Below are positions 12,045 through 25,600 of a DNA stretch of 64,000 bases, one piece after another (positions within the stretch are counted from its first letter, which is position 1; each line of letters opens with the position of its first letter). The notes below the pieces were generated by a model. That model worked only from the letters and a program-made list of their open reading frames with translations, was not told where the DNA came from and made no database searches. Source of the DNA: Loripinus fragilis (lineage: Eukaryota; Mollusca; Bivalvia; Lucinida; Lucinidae); the NCBI GenBank assembly GCA_964019695.1, contig OZ026518.1:87663950-87727949 (forward strand). Reading direction: 5' to 3'. The translations under genes and the position numbers were made by a program.

Positions 12045-12450
12045 CAGGTCATTTTAAATGGTAATGCATTTAGGTTATACATTTGGGCTTCACTTACTTT
12101 GCAAGAGACCCAAAGTGTTCATGGCTCCATGAACAGACCAAAAATCAAATTTATTACTTATATTTACATTATCAGTCAAATATCATTTTTCAATTTTCAC
12201 CTAGAACTTGGCTATTTTTCTGGATATTTTGAATTAAATCAGACAAAAAGGAGGTTTCAAAATAGCCAAAACGCAACATTTCCGCACTTAATGTCATTGT
12301 GATACATGTTCAACGTCATGCAAACATCACTAAACAAACAATGATATTGGATGGCGTTTACGTTGGTTAATCCACATGGGGCATATGTGGGCATGGCTTA
12401 AATTGGTCTGTTCATAAAGGTATTAAATGTTCATTTAAAGACTCACAGTG
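12045..12450. repeat. Palindromic repeat with long right arm (copies at 25700 and 43395)
   Basis: The core GTTCATGGCTCCATGAAC with TTGCAAGAGACCCAAAGTG is shared with 25740-25830 and 43400-43510. The right part (CATGCAAACATCACTAAACA, GGGCATGGCTTAAATTGG) is shared only with 43640-43850. Probable MITE; no coding. Confidence 0.6.
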
Positions 12451-12929
12451 GAAATGTAAATATTCATTAGTGAAGGGACATTTACTAACTGTGCATGCTG
12501 GGTAAATTTTCATGCTTTTTTGTTTTCTGCAGATTTTTTTTTAAATCAAAAGTTTCCTAAAATTTTTAGAGAACTACCATTAGAGTGTCATACAGTTTGC
12601 ATACAGATGAAGCAAGAAGTTTTGTCGGGTCTGATCTGGGTCTAAACTCTTTAAAAATGCCATCAGCAGACACCAACAATCTCCACTAGCGGGGAAAGAA
12701 CTAAAAGAGCAAAAGGCATTTCTATATTTCAGTAAAAATTAGGAGTATAAAATTCTTAGTAGTTTCCTTTCTTTGAACCAAAACATGCATTATTGGTACT
12801 CTAAAGATACACATCAGTAAAAGGTTTCTTCCATGTAACTATAAAATGTCTTGATTGAGAAAGAAAAACATTTCTTCAGAAACATGCCTCCCTCCCATAT
12901 GGAACCATGTTTATTATGTGGGCCAGCAC

Positions 12930-13372
12930 ACAGGGGAGAATCACGTGACTTTAGATTATAAAAAATGGCGGATTATTGTCAAAACCCCTCAATACAGCTA
13001 AGACTTTCTTTGATATTTCCGTTAATACTGATCAATTGGCATGGGGTTTAAAGCAGATACCCCCAAAAAATGAAAGTAACATGTCTATCTTTAGCGACTT
13101 TCAGACCCAGATCTGGTTAAAAAGTTATTGACGAGCAACCAAATTTTTTGGTCGCTCATCAATAACTTTTTAACCAGATCTTTGTCCTAGAGTTGCATAC
13201 AATGCGCATGTTACTGTGGTTTTTCCAGGGTATCTGCTTCAAACCCCATGCAAATCTGACCAGTATTAACAGAAATACCAAAGAAAGTGTTACCTGAATC
13301 AATGTTTTTCTCAATGGTATCCGCCATTGTTGTTGTTTTGAAGTCACATGATTTTCCACAGTGCAGCACATG
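12930..13372. repeat. 430-bp imperfect palindrome
   Basis: The left arm (AATGGCGGATTATTG, GGCATGGGGTTTAAAGCAGA) pairs with the right arm (TCTGCTTCAAACCCCATGC, GGTATCCGCCATTG). The centre 13093-13186 is a near-perfect hairpin around AACCAAATTTTTTGGTCGC. Probable MITE just downstream of the RB1CC1 stop. Confidence 0.75.
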
Positions 13373-13556
13373 AGATTTTGGTACCTATCACATAGTGGCA
13401 AAACACTGACGTATCCAGCGGAGCTAGGGGTCTAAATTTGGTCTGAGTCTTTATCTACACCCATAATTTATGTATGCAAGCAGCAAAGGCACTGGTGAGC
13501 CTTTGTTGCTCAAAAATGGGATAAGTACCAAAATCCCATGTGCTGGCTCATATTAT

Positions 13557-13688
13557 TTATGATGATCCTGAGGCTGTGTCGGCTGGTTTTGAAGCTGTGG
13601 CCCCGCTAACACTGGAGTCTCTGGTCCAAGGTTTGGCTTTCACTCGGTAAAACTTTGTACCCACCGGGACTTTAAACCTGTTGTTTGG
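13557..13688 (-). CDS. RB1CC1: RB1CC1 exon n: Claw C-terminus and stop
   Basis: 132 bases after ATTCTACAG, 43 codons and TAA at 13559-13557. It reads PNNRFKVPVGTKFYRVKAKP, closely matching human QNRFKVPLGTKFYRVKAV. The Arg of the NRF motif, which as I recall is human R1573 and contacts receptor FIR motifs, is kept. The tail (WTRDSS...ASGSS) is about 18 residues longer than in human and Ser/Ala-rich. I see no clear poly(A) signal just downstream, so the 3' UTR end is not set. A MITE begins about 28 bases upstream of the acceptor. Confidence 0.95.
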   Translation of the reverse strand, partial: PNNRFKVPVGTKFYRVKAKPWTRDSSVSGATASKPADTASGSS

Positions 13689-16600
13689 CTGTAGAATATG
13701 AAAGAGAAAAGAATCATGTGGCATTCAGGCTTCCAGATAAAAGTGTGTATTTGAAAAATATTTTTCTTATTTTTCAATCAAAACATACATTGTGGGTACT
13801 CAAAAGAGCCATCTCAATGTGACGGTTCTTTTGAGCATCCAAAACTAATGTTTAAACTGATGGGCAAGAAAAATAATTATAATTCTGCGCTCAAAAATTG
13901 TGCTTAACTAGATTTATCATATGACGTTACTGTTATTCAGTGGATAACGTCAGGTCACAAATAATGGTATGACCACACGTTACATAACACTTTCAGTGGG
14001 AACAAGTAACTTCATGATGATGTCTGTGACAAAAATGCAAATTTTCATTGAAATAAACAAACTTTGAAGGTAATAAAATTGCATTTTAAAGCTTATATGA
14101 TAAATAGAATCTTACACTGTGATCATTTCATTCAACTAGAGCAGCAGTCAATGGTACACCATCGCAAATACCCCCTTTTTTTCCTTTAACCTTTACCTTG
14201 GGTTCAAAGTCACACAAAATGTTGCCCATTACTCTCTACATCATGTCACCAGATGCACCTGCAAAGTTTGAATTTGCTACGTCCAACTGTTTAGGAGAGG
14301 CATTTACAAGAAAATACATTATATGACCTTGACCTTGGGGTCAAGGTCACATAAAATGTTGCCCAGTACCTTCCACATCATGTGACCTATGCAGCTGTGA
14401 AAGTTTGAAGTTACTACGTCCAACGATTTAGTAGAATATGCATTTACAAGAAAAAACGTTATATGACCTTCACCTCACAATGCTTGTCTAAGCAATTAAC
14501 CAGTACGACGCCACTACCGCGAAAGGTCCCGGATGTGACGAAGGAACAAATTTACGTTGACGCGATTTCACGGTATTTCCGCTGATGCCCACCCCTGTTT
14601 ATGCACGTACTTTAAAATTTGCTTTTCACTGACAACCCTTCTTGAATCAGCGGACGGTGGAGAATGAAAGTATAAATTTTTACATGATGAATCTCCACTG
14701 AAGTATGGGACTGGGCTTGGATTGAACTCATGACCCCTGGATCTGCAGGTGGACTCGCTACTGAAGGGCTAATGTTTTGCGTCATCCAATGCAAGTATAA
14801 CATCTGAATTTTAACTCATATTTTAGTGGAGGATCTTCATATTTGGTTGACTTTTGTGATTTGATTCTTTATGTCCTAGGCAACCTTTTTAAGTCATATC
14901 AGGACAGGTCTTCCTGGGTTGTACCAGTTCTAAGCAGGATTAATGTGTCTTGCTCAAGGAAACAATGCAGTGCCACTGGTGAGGCTAGAACCCGCAACCC
15001 TTTGATCTTGAGTCAAGCACTCTACCACTGAGCCACTGTACTCCCTAATATTTGATTGAGATATTGTTTTATTGATATACAATACCTTTTTAGCTTGACA
15101 ATACTCCTTGTCTGTTACTTCTGCTATTGACCACTGCTTTCTAGTTTCACCGGGATCTAAAATCAAACAAAACATTCTAAAATCTGAAGATAGTAAATTG
15201 TATATGAAAAGGGGTACATGCATTAAGGGGCTTTTTTGGCCCCCCTATGAGGCTAAAATATAAAAATTGTTTTTCACCAATTTGTTCTTGTAAGTTTATT
15301 AGAACAATAACCAAAGTGTACAAGTCTCAAATTACTATGAATTTTACCGTTGCTATGGTAACAAAAATGGCCGCCAAAATAGGCTGAAAGGATAGGAAAT
15401 TGACCACTTTGGAGCAAAATTGAGAGGTTTGACAGAAAAATTAACATAGAGTACAAGCAAATACCAAACAGATATTTTAACAGAAGATGAGAATTACCAC
15501 GGCACACAACATATTAAAAGGATTTTTTGCTATTTAGCTGTGCTGATATCTAATTCTTAAAAAATTGGTCTCGAAAAACCTTAAATTTGGTCCAATATGG
15601 CAACTTCTCTGTTTTAAGCCTATTTTGTTGGCCATTTATGTTTAATACCATAGCAATGGTAAAATTTAAATAAATGCCGAAATTTTGCACTTTAGTTATT
15701 CTTCAAATAAACAAACCAAAAGAAATTGGTGAGAAGCAATTTTCAGTTTTTTGCTCAAGAGGGGGCCAAAATAGCCCCTTAATGCACATACCCCTTTTCA
15801 GAATATAATTTCTTGCACAACAGATAAGAATATCTGAGATTTTAGCCTGGGATATATATTACTATCCTACCTATGTTATTTTACATGAGGGCTGTTCATT
15901 GGTCGTATTGGAACTCATGCACATGGTAGTCAATTGACGTCATTGTTATGTCAAAGTGACACCATCATGTAATGTCACAACTCAGCACATTCACAGGCTT
16001 CCAGATAAGAGTGTATATATATATATATAATCGGATTTTTGATTAACGTGCAGGTGCAGGGGCAACATCCACATCAGTGGGCCCCTTTCCAGGAAACTGG
16101 CTAGCTGCACGCATAGCAGATCTCACACCTGATCTCCAGGTGCTCCTTTCTTGAGGGTCAACTGTGGTAAATTGTAAATTGTGTATTGGAAAATTATTTT
16201 CTTTATTTCTCATCCAATACAGATGTTGTAGGTACTCAAAAGAACCATCTCAATGAGCACCCAAAACACATGTTTAAATTAATGGGTAAGAAAATAATAA
16301 AAATTTAACGCAAATAAAATTTCCTTATCTGGACCTATCTGGACATGCAAGATCTTCTCTGATTTTGTTTCAAAATAAAATTAAGGAATTGAATGGTGAG
16401 CAAGAAAATGAATTAGTGGTGCAGTGATTTCATCTAACTTGGTAGAACAAAAATTTCTGTGAAGTGATTTTGAATTTATGCCAGAAGTTTAGGATGACCT
16501 GTCATTTTAAGATGACCTCTGTCATTTAAAGAGGAAAAATATGCATAACGTTCAATGTAGGTTGGACAAAGACGAATTCAAAAGGTCACCCTTAAGCACT

Positions 16601-19600
16601 TTGTACTCAGATGAGCAAAAAAGAATATGGCAATGACTGGACCAGGGCCCACTCATGATGCGTTAAAATATAAACAGTGTGTAAAACGCCACTCAAAAAT
16701 AGACAAAATGAAAAAAGTCAAACAGCAATGCTTATTAGATACCTCCACACAGTAAGGGTCAGTGAAAAAAACTTAGTTTTGGCAAGTGAAAGTGCAAACC
16801 AGCAGACCCTAGTTTTGAAAAAAAGATTTCAGTAAAATCTGTGAAAACAAGATTTCAGTAGAATCTGTGCAAATGATCTTCAAGCTTGCAATCTGGAACA
16901 TTTGTTAAAAACAAATACACAAAATTATTCACACCTGAAAGCTCTTTATATCAAAGCTTATATCTAAAAAATAGTCTAAGTTCTCATAGATGTCATTTTA
17001 TCAAAAATTATTTTTTCCGAACCATACTCCTTCATGCATATGTTCAATATGTCTTTATGGTATAGGCAACATATCAAATGGCTCCATCAAAAGCTGTGGT
17101 AGGAGTTGATCTGCCCATGAAGGCACCATCAATGCATATACAAAAGCCCAATTAGGAAAAAATTGTCTAAGTTCTCACAGCTGTGATTTTGTCAAAAATG
17201 ATTTTTTCTATACCTAACTCCTTCATGCATATGTTCATGTGTGTCTTTATTGTATAGGCAAAGTACCAAATCGTTCCATCAAAAGCTGTGGTAGAAGTTG
17301 ATTAGCCCATGAAGGCACCATCAATGCATATACAAAAGCCTTATAAGGGAAAAAATGTCTATTTTCTCACAGATGTCATTTTGTCAAAAATTGTTATTTT
17401 TTGAACCAAACTTCTTCATGTATATGTTCAATGTGTCTACATTGTATAGGAAAAGTATCAAATAGTTCCATCAAAAGCTGAGGTAGGAGTTGATCGGCCC
17501 GTGTATGGACTATAATAGCATAGGCAGAAAACCATACACAAAAAGCCATTTAGAACTACAAAGGGAAATAACTCTAATAGAATCGTCCCTATCCCTTACT
17601 TTTTTGTTGAAAGTATTTGTCTTGCATATATGAACATGTTTTCAAGGTTTGATGAAAATCCAGCAATGACTCTTCAAGATATTAAGGAAACAAAATGTTA
17701 GGGACGGACGGACGCACACACAGGCAACATGAAAACAGTTTACCCACCACAATGTCATTTTTTCAGAAATTATTTTTTCCAAACCAAACTCCTTCATGCA
17801 TATGCTCAATGTGTCTTTATTGTATAGGAAACATATCAAATGCATATACAAAGCCCTTATTAGGGAAAAATTGTCTAAGTTCTCACAGCTGTCATTTTGT
17901 CAAAAATTATTTTTTCTGAACCAAACTCCTTCATGCATATGTTCAATGTGTCTTAATTGTATAGGCAACATATCAAATTGCTCCATCAAAAGCTGTAATA
18001 GGAGTTGATGGGCCCATAATGGCACATACAAAATACATATGCATATACAAAAGCCTTGTTAGGGGAAAATTGTCTAAGTTCTAACAGCTGTAATTTTGTC
18101 AAAAATTATTTTTTCCAAACCAAACTCCTTCATGCATATGTTCAATATGTCTACATTGTAGGGGCAAAGTATCAAATTGCTACATCAAAAGATGTCGTCC
18201 ATACAGGCACTATCCATGCATATACAAAAGCCAAATAAGTGAAAAATTGTCTAAGTTCTCATAGCTGTCATTTTGTCATTTTTTTAACCAGACTCCTTCA
18301 TACATATGTTTAATGTGTCTATATTGAATAGGCACAGTATCAAATTGTTCTATCAAAAGCTGTGGTAGGAGTTGATCGGCCTGTGTATGGACTAAAATAG
18401 CATAGGCATAAAACCCTACACAAAAGCCATTTAGAACTACAAAGGGAAATAAGTCTAATAGAATTGGCCCCTAGCACTTACTTTTTTGTTGAAAGTATTT
18501 GTCTTGCATATATACACATGTTTGCAAGGTTTGATGAAAATCCAGCAATGACTCTTCAAGTTATTTAGGAAACAAAAGTTATGGAGGGATGCACGGACGG
18601 ACGTGAAAACAGTATACCCACCACAAACCACAAACAAAGTTTGCGGGGGTATAACAAAGATCTTAATGACAATTGGTAGCTTAATGAAGGTCGAAAGTAT
18701 TGCAGAATGCTACCCTTGGAGCATTCTCCAATACTTTTGACCTGCATTAAGCGATAATCGGTCTTGAAAACCAATTTTCAGTCTTTTAGAGAGTGGCCGT
18801 TTTACAAAGGTTTTATTGTAATCTGACTGGCTACCAATTGCAGTGTTTGACTGGCCAAGATTGTAGCCTGAACAAAAGGGTCACGATAGTACAGGTACAA
18901 CTTACTTGGTTTAAGGCCAAGAGCCGTGAGGCAATCTGTGTGAAGGAAATGAAGGGTCGTTCCAACAGTGAACACAACGTAGTGGTCTAACCTTTCATCA
19001 AGGCACAATAAAACTAAATCTCCAACATGGCAACTAAAATAGATAGGGAATTAAAGCAATATAGACTCTGCATTCAGCCTCTAAAACATTAACCTTTTGT
19101 ATTCTGATAAATTTTCCCATACATATTTGATACATTAAGTAAGGGACTGTCAATTGTGTATTTCAAGGGGTCTCAGGTAGAATTTTCTAAATTACAATGT
19201 ATTTATGTCCCTGAAGATTGTATTAATCTTAGCAAAAAGTGCAGACCCTGATGAAATGAAGCATTACGCCGTATTTCATCTGGGTCTTCACTGTTTGCCA
19301 AGGTACCCATTTAGGGGTTTCCAGTATAATAAAGAGTAAACTCAGGAGAAATATCACTGTGGTCATACCACTATGGCAATTTGGGTCTCGTCACCCACTC
19401 CAGTGTTAAAGTAAAATTACCTTAAAATAAAGGCTACAAAAAAGAGAACTTTCCAAAACGTTTGCTTCGAGATTGCATCCTCTAGTTAACAACCTCTATG
19501 TTGTCTTGCCAAAACGGAGATAAAATCAGATTTTAAATGAGATACTGCATGAGATTTCTCACAATTTGGCATTTTGACAAGTGTAGACTCAGACGAGCCT

Positions 19601-22600
19601 GTGCAGCCTCCTTTTAAGCTTAGAAACTCCAAATGGTGTTCGGTCAGTAGCTTAACAATCATAGAATACTCAAGCGACTAGCAAAGGCTCTGATCAGACT
19701 GCGCATATGCGCAGGCTGATCTGAGGCTTTGCTGGTCGCACAACCCACATTGTTGGAAATGTCATGCACTAGCTCAAATTTGTTTTTACAGTTATATTAA
19801 TAAATTGTCAATAACGGTTTAGTAATAATTATACGGTTTTGTCATTGATTTATTATCCACAATGACAAAACAGTAATTAGCTATACATCAAACGTTAAAG
19901 TTTTCATATAATTTTTAAAGCTAAAAGATACAATGTGAATTTGATGAACAAAAATCAACCGGAACCCAAGCATTTTGGGGCGTTTATCTGTGATTAAATG
20001 AAGAAATTGAACATGATGAGAAAGTTATCTTAACACTGAAATAAGTGACGAGACCCAAATTGCCGTATGATCACAGTGAATTTATAATAAGAAACCCACA
20101 TCAGCATAATAACCCAAATACAACTTCAGGATTACAATATGCAGAGATAAAGTGAAAGTATTAAGCCTGACTTATAAGATACCCTAGAAAAATCATCTGC
20201 AGAATTTTCTTCAATTTTAATTGATCACTAGAAATTATGTTTCAGAAACATGGTGCCCTCATCAACTTGATTGTCCTTTAGAGTGGTAATACATCATATG
20301 GCCAGTAATAAAAAAATATCAGCGTAAAATTGCAATTATTTTCTTATCCATCAGTTTAAACATGTGTTTTGGGGGCTCAAAAGAACCGTCTCATTGAGAC
20401 GGTTCTTTTGAGTACCCACAATATATGTTTTGGTTGAGAAATAAGAAAATAATTTTCAGTTACACACACTTATCTGGGGGGCTGTATCATAAATAACTCT
20501 TAGGGAGCGCAGTGGCTCAGTGGTAGAGTGCTTGACTCGAGACCGAAGGGCCGCAGTTCGAGCCTCACCGGTGTCACTGCGTTGTGGTCCTTGAGCAAGA
20601 CAAGTACTAGCTTAGTACTGGTTCAACCCAGGAAGACTCATCCCTGTTTAACTGAAAGATTGTTGATGAGAAATAAAGGATCAAAACAAACAAACAAACA
20701 ATAAATAAATAACTCTTCATCTTGTCACAAATATGTATCTCTGCAGATTTGGTTAAAACCAAACAACTGTTTCATGAAAGTGTCACCCTATATCAAGACA
20801 GTGATCTCAGGAAACCTAATCACATAATGCACCAATGCATATTTTCACAAAATCTATTACTGTTTATGAAAAAGTGTGATGATCTCAAATACCATCAAGA
20901 GAGTGCAGTGGCTCAGTGGTAGAGTGCTTGACTCGAGACCGAGGGGTTGCGGGTTCAAGCCTCACTGGAGTCACTGCGTTGTGTCCTTGAGCAAGACACA
21001 TTAATCCTTGCTTAGTAATGGTTCAATCCAGGAATACCCATCCCAACATAACTGAAAAATTGTTGACTGGGATGTAAGGATTCAAATCAAACAAACAAAA
21101 TTAAAGCTGATCTAAACAGAAACAATGCCAAAACTATAATGGTCCTAGTCACCGTATGGTTGTGTGATATACCTCATAATAGAGACTTTATCTTGAACCA
21201 GAGATCTTGTACTAGTCGACATAGACATCTCCATCTGGTAAAAAAAGAAGAAAAAAGACAATGATATGAGCCTGGTTTCGAGAAAATCTATACTGATGTT
21301 ATTACTACCGGGTACTGAGGATATAAATAGAGGACCTTACATGAGTACTCATGTTTTATTGAATTTATTAAACGAGTTGAGGAAAAGAGATCAAATGCGA
21401 GGCTAGCCGAGCATTTTATCTCTTTTGCAACAAGTATAAAAAATTCAATAATACAGGAGCACGAATGTTAGATTCTATTTATCACAGGACATTGAAATTA
21501 CTTTAAAATCGCAATTTTGGCATGAAAACGTCAAGATTTTGCTACCTTTTATGCAACACAATATAATGGACGTCATTACAAAACGTTACTAAATCTGTAA
21601 ACCACTAGTGGATTATCAATTTTATTGCATGGTGTTATATCACTCCCAGACGCAACGTCATGTGATAAAAAAGATTATTATACTCATCTCAACCGAGCAT
21701 GAAATTTCAACCACCAAAAAAAGATAAAATGCTGAAAAATAAAAACCTTTCTTGCTTTTAAATTGTCGGATGTTGTATTTATCATGCTAATAAATGTAAA
21801 AATGCCAACAACTGTTGGCATTTTAACATTTATTAGCATGATAAATGTCAAGCTAAGTTGAGTTGAGCATGAAAAAAGTTTTATATTTTGCTCTGTTCAG
21901 CTGCCTGCTCAGCTATACAGACAAGCTAGATTACTGCAATTTTGCATGTAGCAAGATTTATAGCTATTATATATGGGCCTCGGCGCGAGAAAACCTGTCT
22001 TCGGGGCGTTGCGAACAACAAGGGCGCAGACCAGCCTGCTCATCTGCTCAAAACATTTACCGTAATAATCTATGTATATCAGCCAATGAAAGGAAGGTTT
22101 ACATTTATGGAGCTGAAGGTTATTAACTTGCGACAAACAAAATCTCAACTTTCTAGCTAGTCTCTGTTGCTGAGCAGGCTGGTTTGAATCTCACTTTTTC
22201 GGAAAACCTGAAGACAGGTTTTTTCGCGGCGAGGCCCATATAATCTTTACAGAAAGAGAACAACAAAGGTGCAGATCAGCCTACACAGTTGCGCAGGCTG
22301 ATCTGCACCTTTGTAGTTTGCATGCAACATAAGCAAGTTTTCTCGCAATGAGGACCATTCAAACGTGCTTATCACACAGAGGCAAATCCAGGATTTCTGG
22401 AAAGGGTGGTTGGATGTATGAAAGGGGGAGGGTGATTTGCTGATTTTACTTAATTTTTCTTAAATATCTCCATGAAAATGAAATAATTTGGTCTCAGAGT
22501 GGGGTTCATGTAAACCCCCACTGTCACATATGCATAGTCATATGTCAAACGTGCATATACTGATACACAGTGAAAGCAAGGTTATAAACAAAGTCAAATC

Positions 22601-25600
22601 AGAGACTATACTTGCACACAATAGATAGCCTAGGGCCTCAGGGTTCTTCATACAGACATTGGTTTAGATAAACAGAATTTTGGAGCATAAAATAGTAATT
22701 ATTTTCATACCCATCGGTTTTAACATATGTTTTGGGTGCTCAAAAGAACTGTCTCATTGAGACTGTTCTTTTGAGTACCCACAACATATGTTTTGGTTGA
22801 GAAATAAGAAAATCAATTTTTTGGTACGCACTTTTAACTAAAGACCTGTACAGACAATAAAGACTTTGATCAGACTGGGCCATTTAGTTGATTTTGTCAT
22901 GCACTCCCTCATATTCCTCTATGTGCTGTTATTTCACGGTTTTGGCATGTCTCAGTCGGATTTTACAACCTCTGCTCTGTAGTGGGAGTAAACATTTACA
23001 CTGAGTGGAAACAAATGTTAACCTATTTAAGCTGAATGGAATCTCCCGCTCTTATCAACTGGATCAGTCATTTTCCATTGGTGGTATTTTTCAATTTTAT
23101 TCAAATTCTAATAAACAATTTCTGTAAGCAAACAGTGGAGACACTGATCAGACGGCGCATTCTGCGGCATCTGATCTGGGTCCGCACTGTTTGCTTGTCT
23201 GACAAAAATGAATATAGCAAGAAGTGAGCAAAGCTCACATACCCCCGGCGGTAGCCATCAGAGGTTGTAACACTTTCAGAGAAAAGACAAAATTGTCAAA
23301 GATTTCATAATCCTAAATCAAGTAGTTTCTGAGAAAACTTTGATAAAATGTCCATATGTGTTATATAAGAGAGACAGAAGGAAAAATTGAAAAAAGAAGG
23401 CAAAATGAGGATTAGCAACTTAATTTTCATTTACACAATACACTTAGCCTACCTGAAGGTGTACACTAAATTTGAAAACACTGGCTCCAATAGGAGCCGA
23501 GATATCTGCGACAGAAATTTTCATTGGAGAGAAAGAAAAATGAACAAATAAAGGGACTGATAAGCAATATGTGGCTGTTCTTTTGTTACACAATACAACT
23601 AACAATCAAGCTTTGTACCGAATTTCAGAATCCTAACTCAAGTGGTTGCTGAGAAATCTTTGACAGAAAAAAATGTCCATCTGTATTATACAAGAGAGAA
23701 AGAAGGAAAAAATCAAAAGTTGAAAAAAGAAGGCAAAATGGGGATTAGCATCTTTATTTCCATTTACACAGTACACTTTGCCATCCTGAAGATGTACACA
23801 AAATTTGAAAACACTGGCTCCAATAGGAGCTGAGAAATCTGTGACAGAAATTTCCATTGGAGAGAAAGAAAAATGAACAAATAAAGGGACTGATAAACAA
23901 TATGTGGCTGTTCTTTTGTTACACAATACAACTCATCACTATCAAGCTTCATACCAAATTTCAGAATCCTAACCCAAGTAGTTGCTGAGAAATCTTTGAC
24001 GGAAAAAAAAGTTTACAGACAAACAAACAGACAAACAAACAAACATAATTACAGAAAAGGCAAAACTATATACCCCCTATATACTTCGTACCGGGGGTAT
24101 AACTAGGCTTATATGGGTTAAACATATCATCTTACAGTAATACTCATGAGTAAAAGCAATAATGAACTCACCAACTGTTGCTGCATTTTAGACATGGATT
24201 CATCCTTCAATTTAACAACCTGTAATAACAAAACAATGTGCTACTACAGTAAATGTTCTAAAATTTTGGAAACTATTCTATTTCTTTTCTTAAATAAATG
24301 CTGTTTTTCAGGGCTGAAATTCACAAATTGCTTGTCAGAATAGCAATCAGGGAAGACCCTTGTTGCGGTGATGTTCCCAATAATGGATATGGCAAACAAA
24401 ATAATAAGTAAACTCCGATTATTAGTTTCACAAATTCTTCATAAGTTAAATCCCTGCACAGTAAAAACACTAATTTTGTCCGAAAATGACAGAAATATGG
24501 CAACTACTTGAAACTCCTTAGTTTCTAACGTCAAAAATCTACGTCATGCAAACGTTACGCAATTAGGTTAATTGCGTAACGCTAACATTACGTTAATTCA
24601 TACAAAAGATGAACCTTACATCCAAGTCAGTTCGTACAGGAGAAGAACCTCACTTCCAACCCTGATTAAACTGCTTCTTCAGAAACAGTCTGATCTGGGT
24701 CTGTGCTGTTTGTCTAGGCCTTTTTAGCAGGCTACTAGTGTTAAAAATTTAGAACATTTACTGTAAATGCTAATGTCATGAGAGTAAAGCTGAAGCAGGG
24801 ATAGAGAAACCTTCAAATTCCTGCTCTGAACATCGCCCAAATAATTCAACTCCAACCAAGCATTGTTCTAAACTGTCATCCCACCCACTCCCTTCCAACA
24901 TTTCATATTCCCAGTAGATTTCAGGAACACAATCAGTGTCAAATGGTTTGGATCCAGTTACAGACAATTACATTCCTCAGTATTTGACAGGCTTAAGTTT
25001 CGACCTCCGAATGATGCCAAAGGTGGATTTTCAACACAGTGACTCCAGTGAGTCTCCAACTAGCAACCCTTCAATTTCCAGTCCAGGCCTTTAGTTAAGA
25101 GTGTGTACCAGAAAAATAATTTCCTTATTTCTCAACCAAAACATATGTTGTGGGTACTCAAAAGAACCATCTCAATGAGATGGTTCTTTTGAGCACCCAA
25201 ACATATGCTAAAAATTATGGGTAAGAAAATATTTACAATTTTATGCTGAAATTTTTTGTTTATCTAAACCAATGCCAGTCTAACACTCTACCAACTGAGC
25301 CACTGCGCTCCGCACACAAGAACTTTATGGTTCATCGACAATATACAAACTTCTGATTCCAAGTCAATTCAGTGTTGTAATTTCATTATATTTACATTTC
25401 CGAAGCAATCCTTTAATGAATCATTAGATTTTTGCAACCATTCATAGCCTCATGAATTACACACATTTGACTGAAAGCTGCCCATGCAATAAGCTTCGAA
25501 CTCATTCGCCAGAAGTGATACTGGTGTTGTGATTGACAGCGAGCCACACCTGAGTCGCACATGCAAAAAAGCCTCTTGTTTGCTCCATTGGCTGTCCCTG

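Noticed and set aside
20502..20575. tRNA gene from A-box and B-box like words in SINE heads
   Set aside because: The same head recurs many times followed by a constant body and CAAA tail with target duplications; these are SINEs, not tRNA genes.
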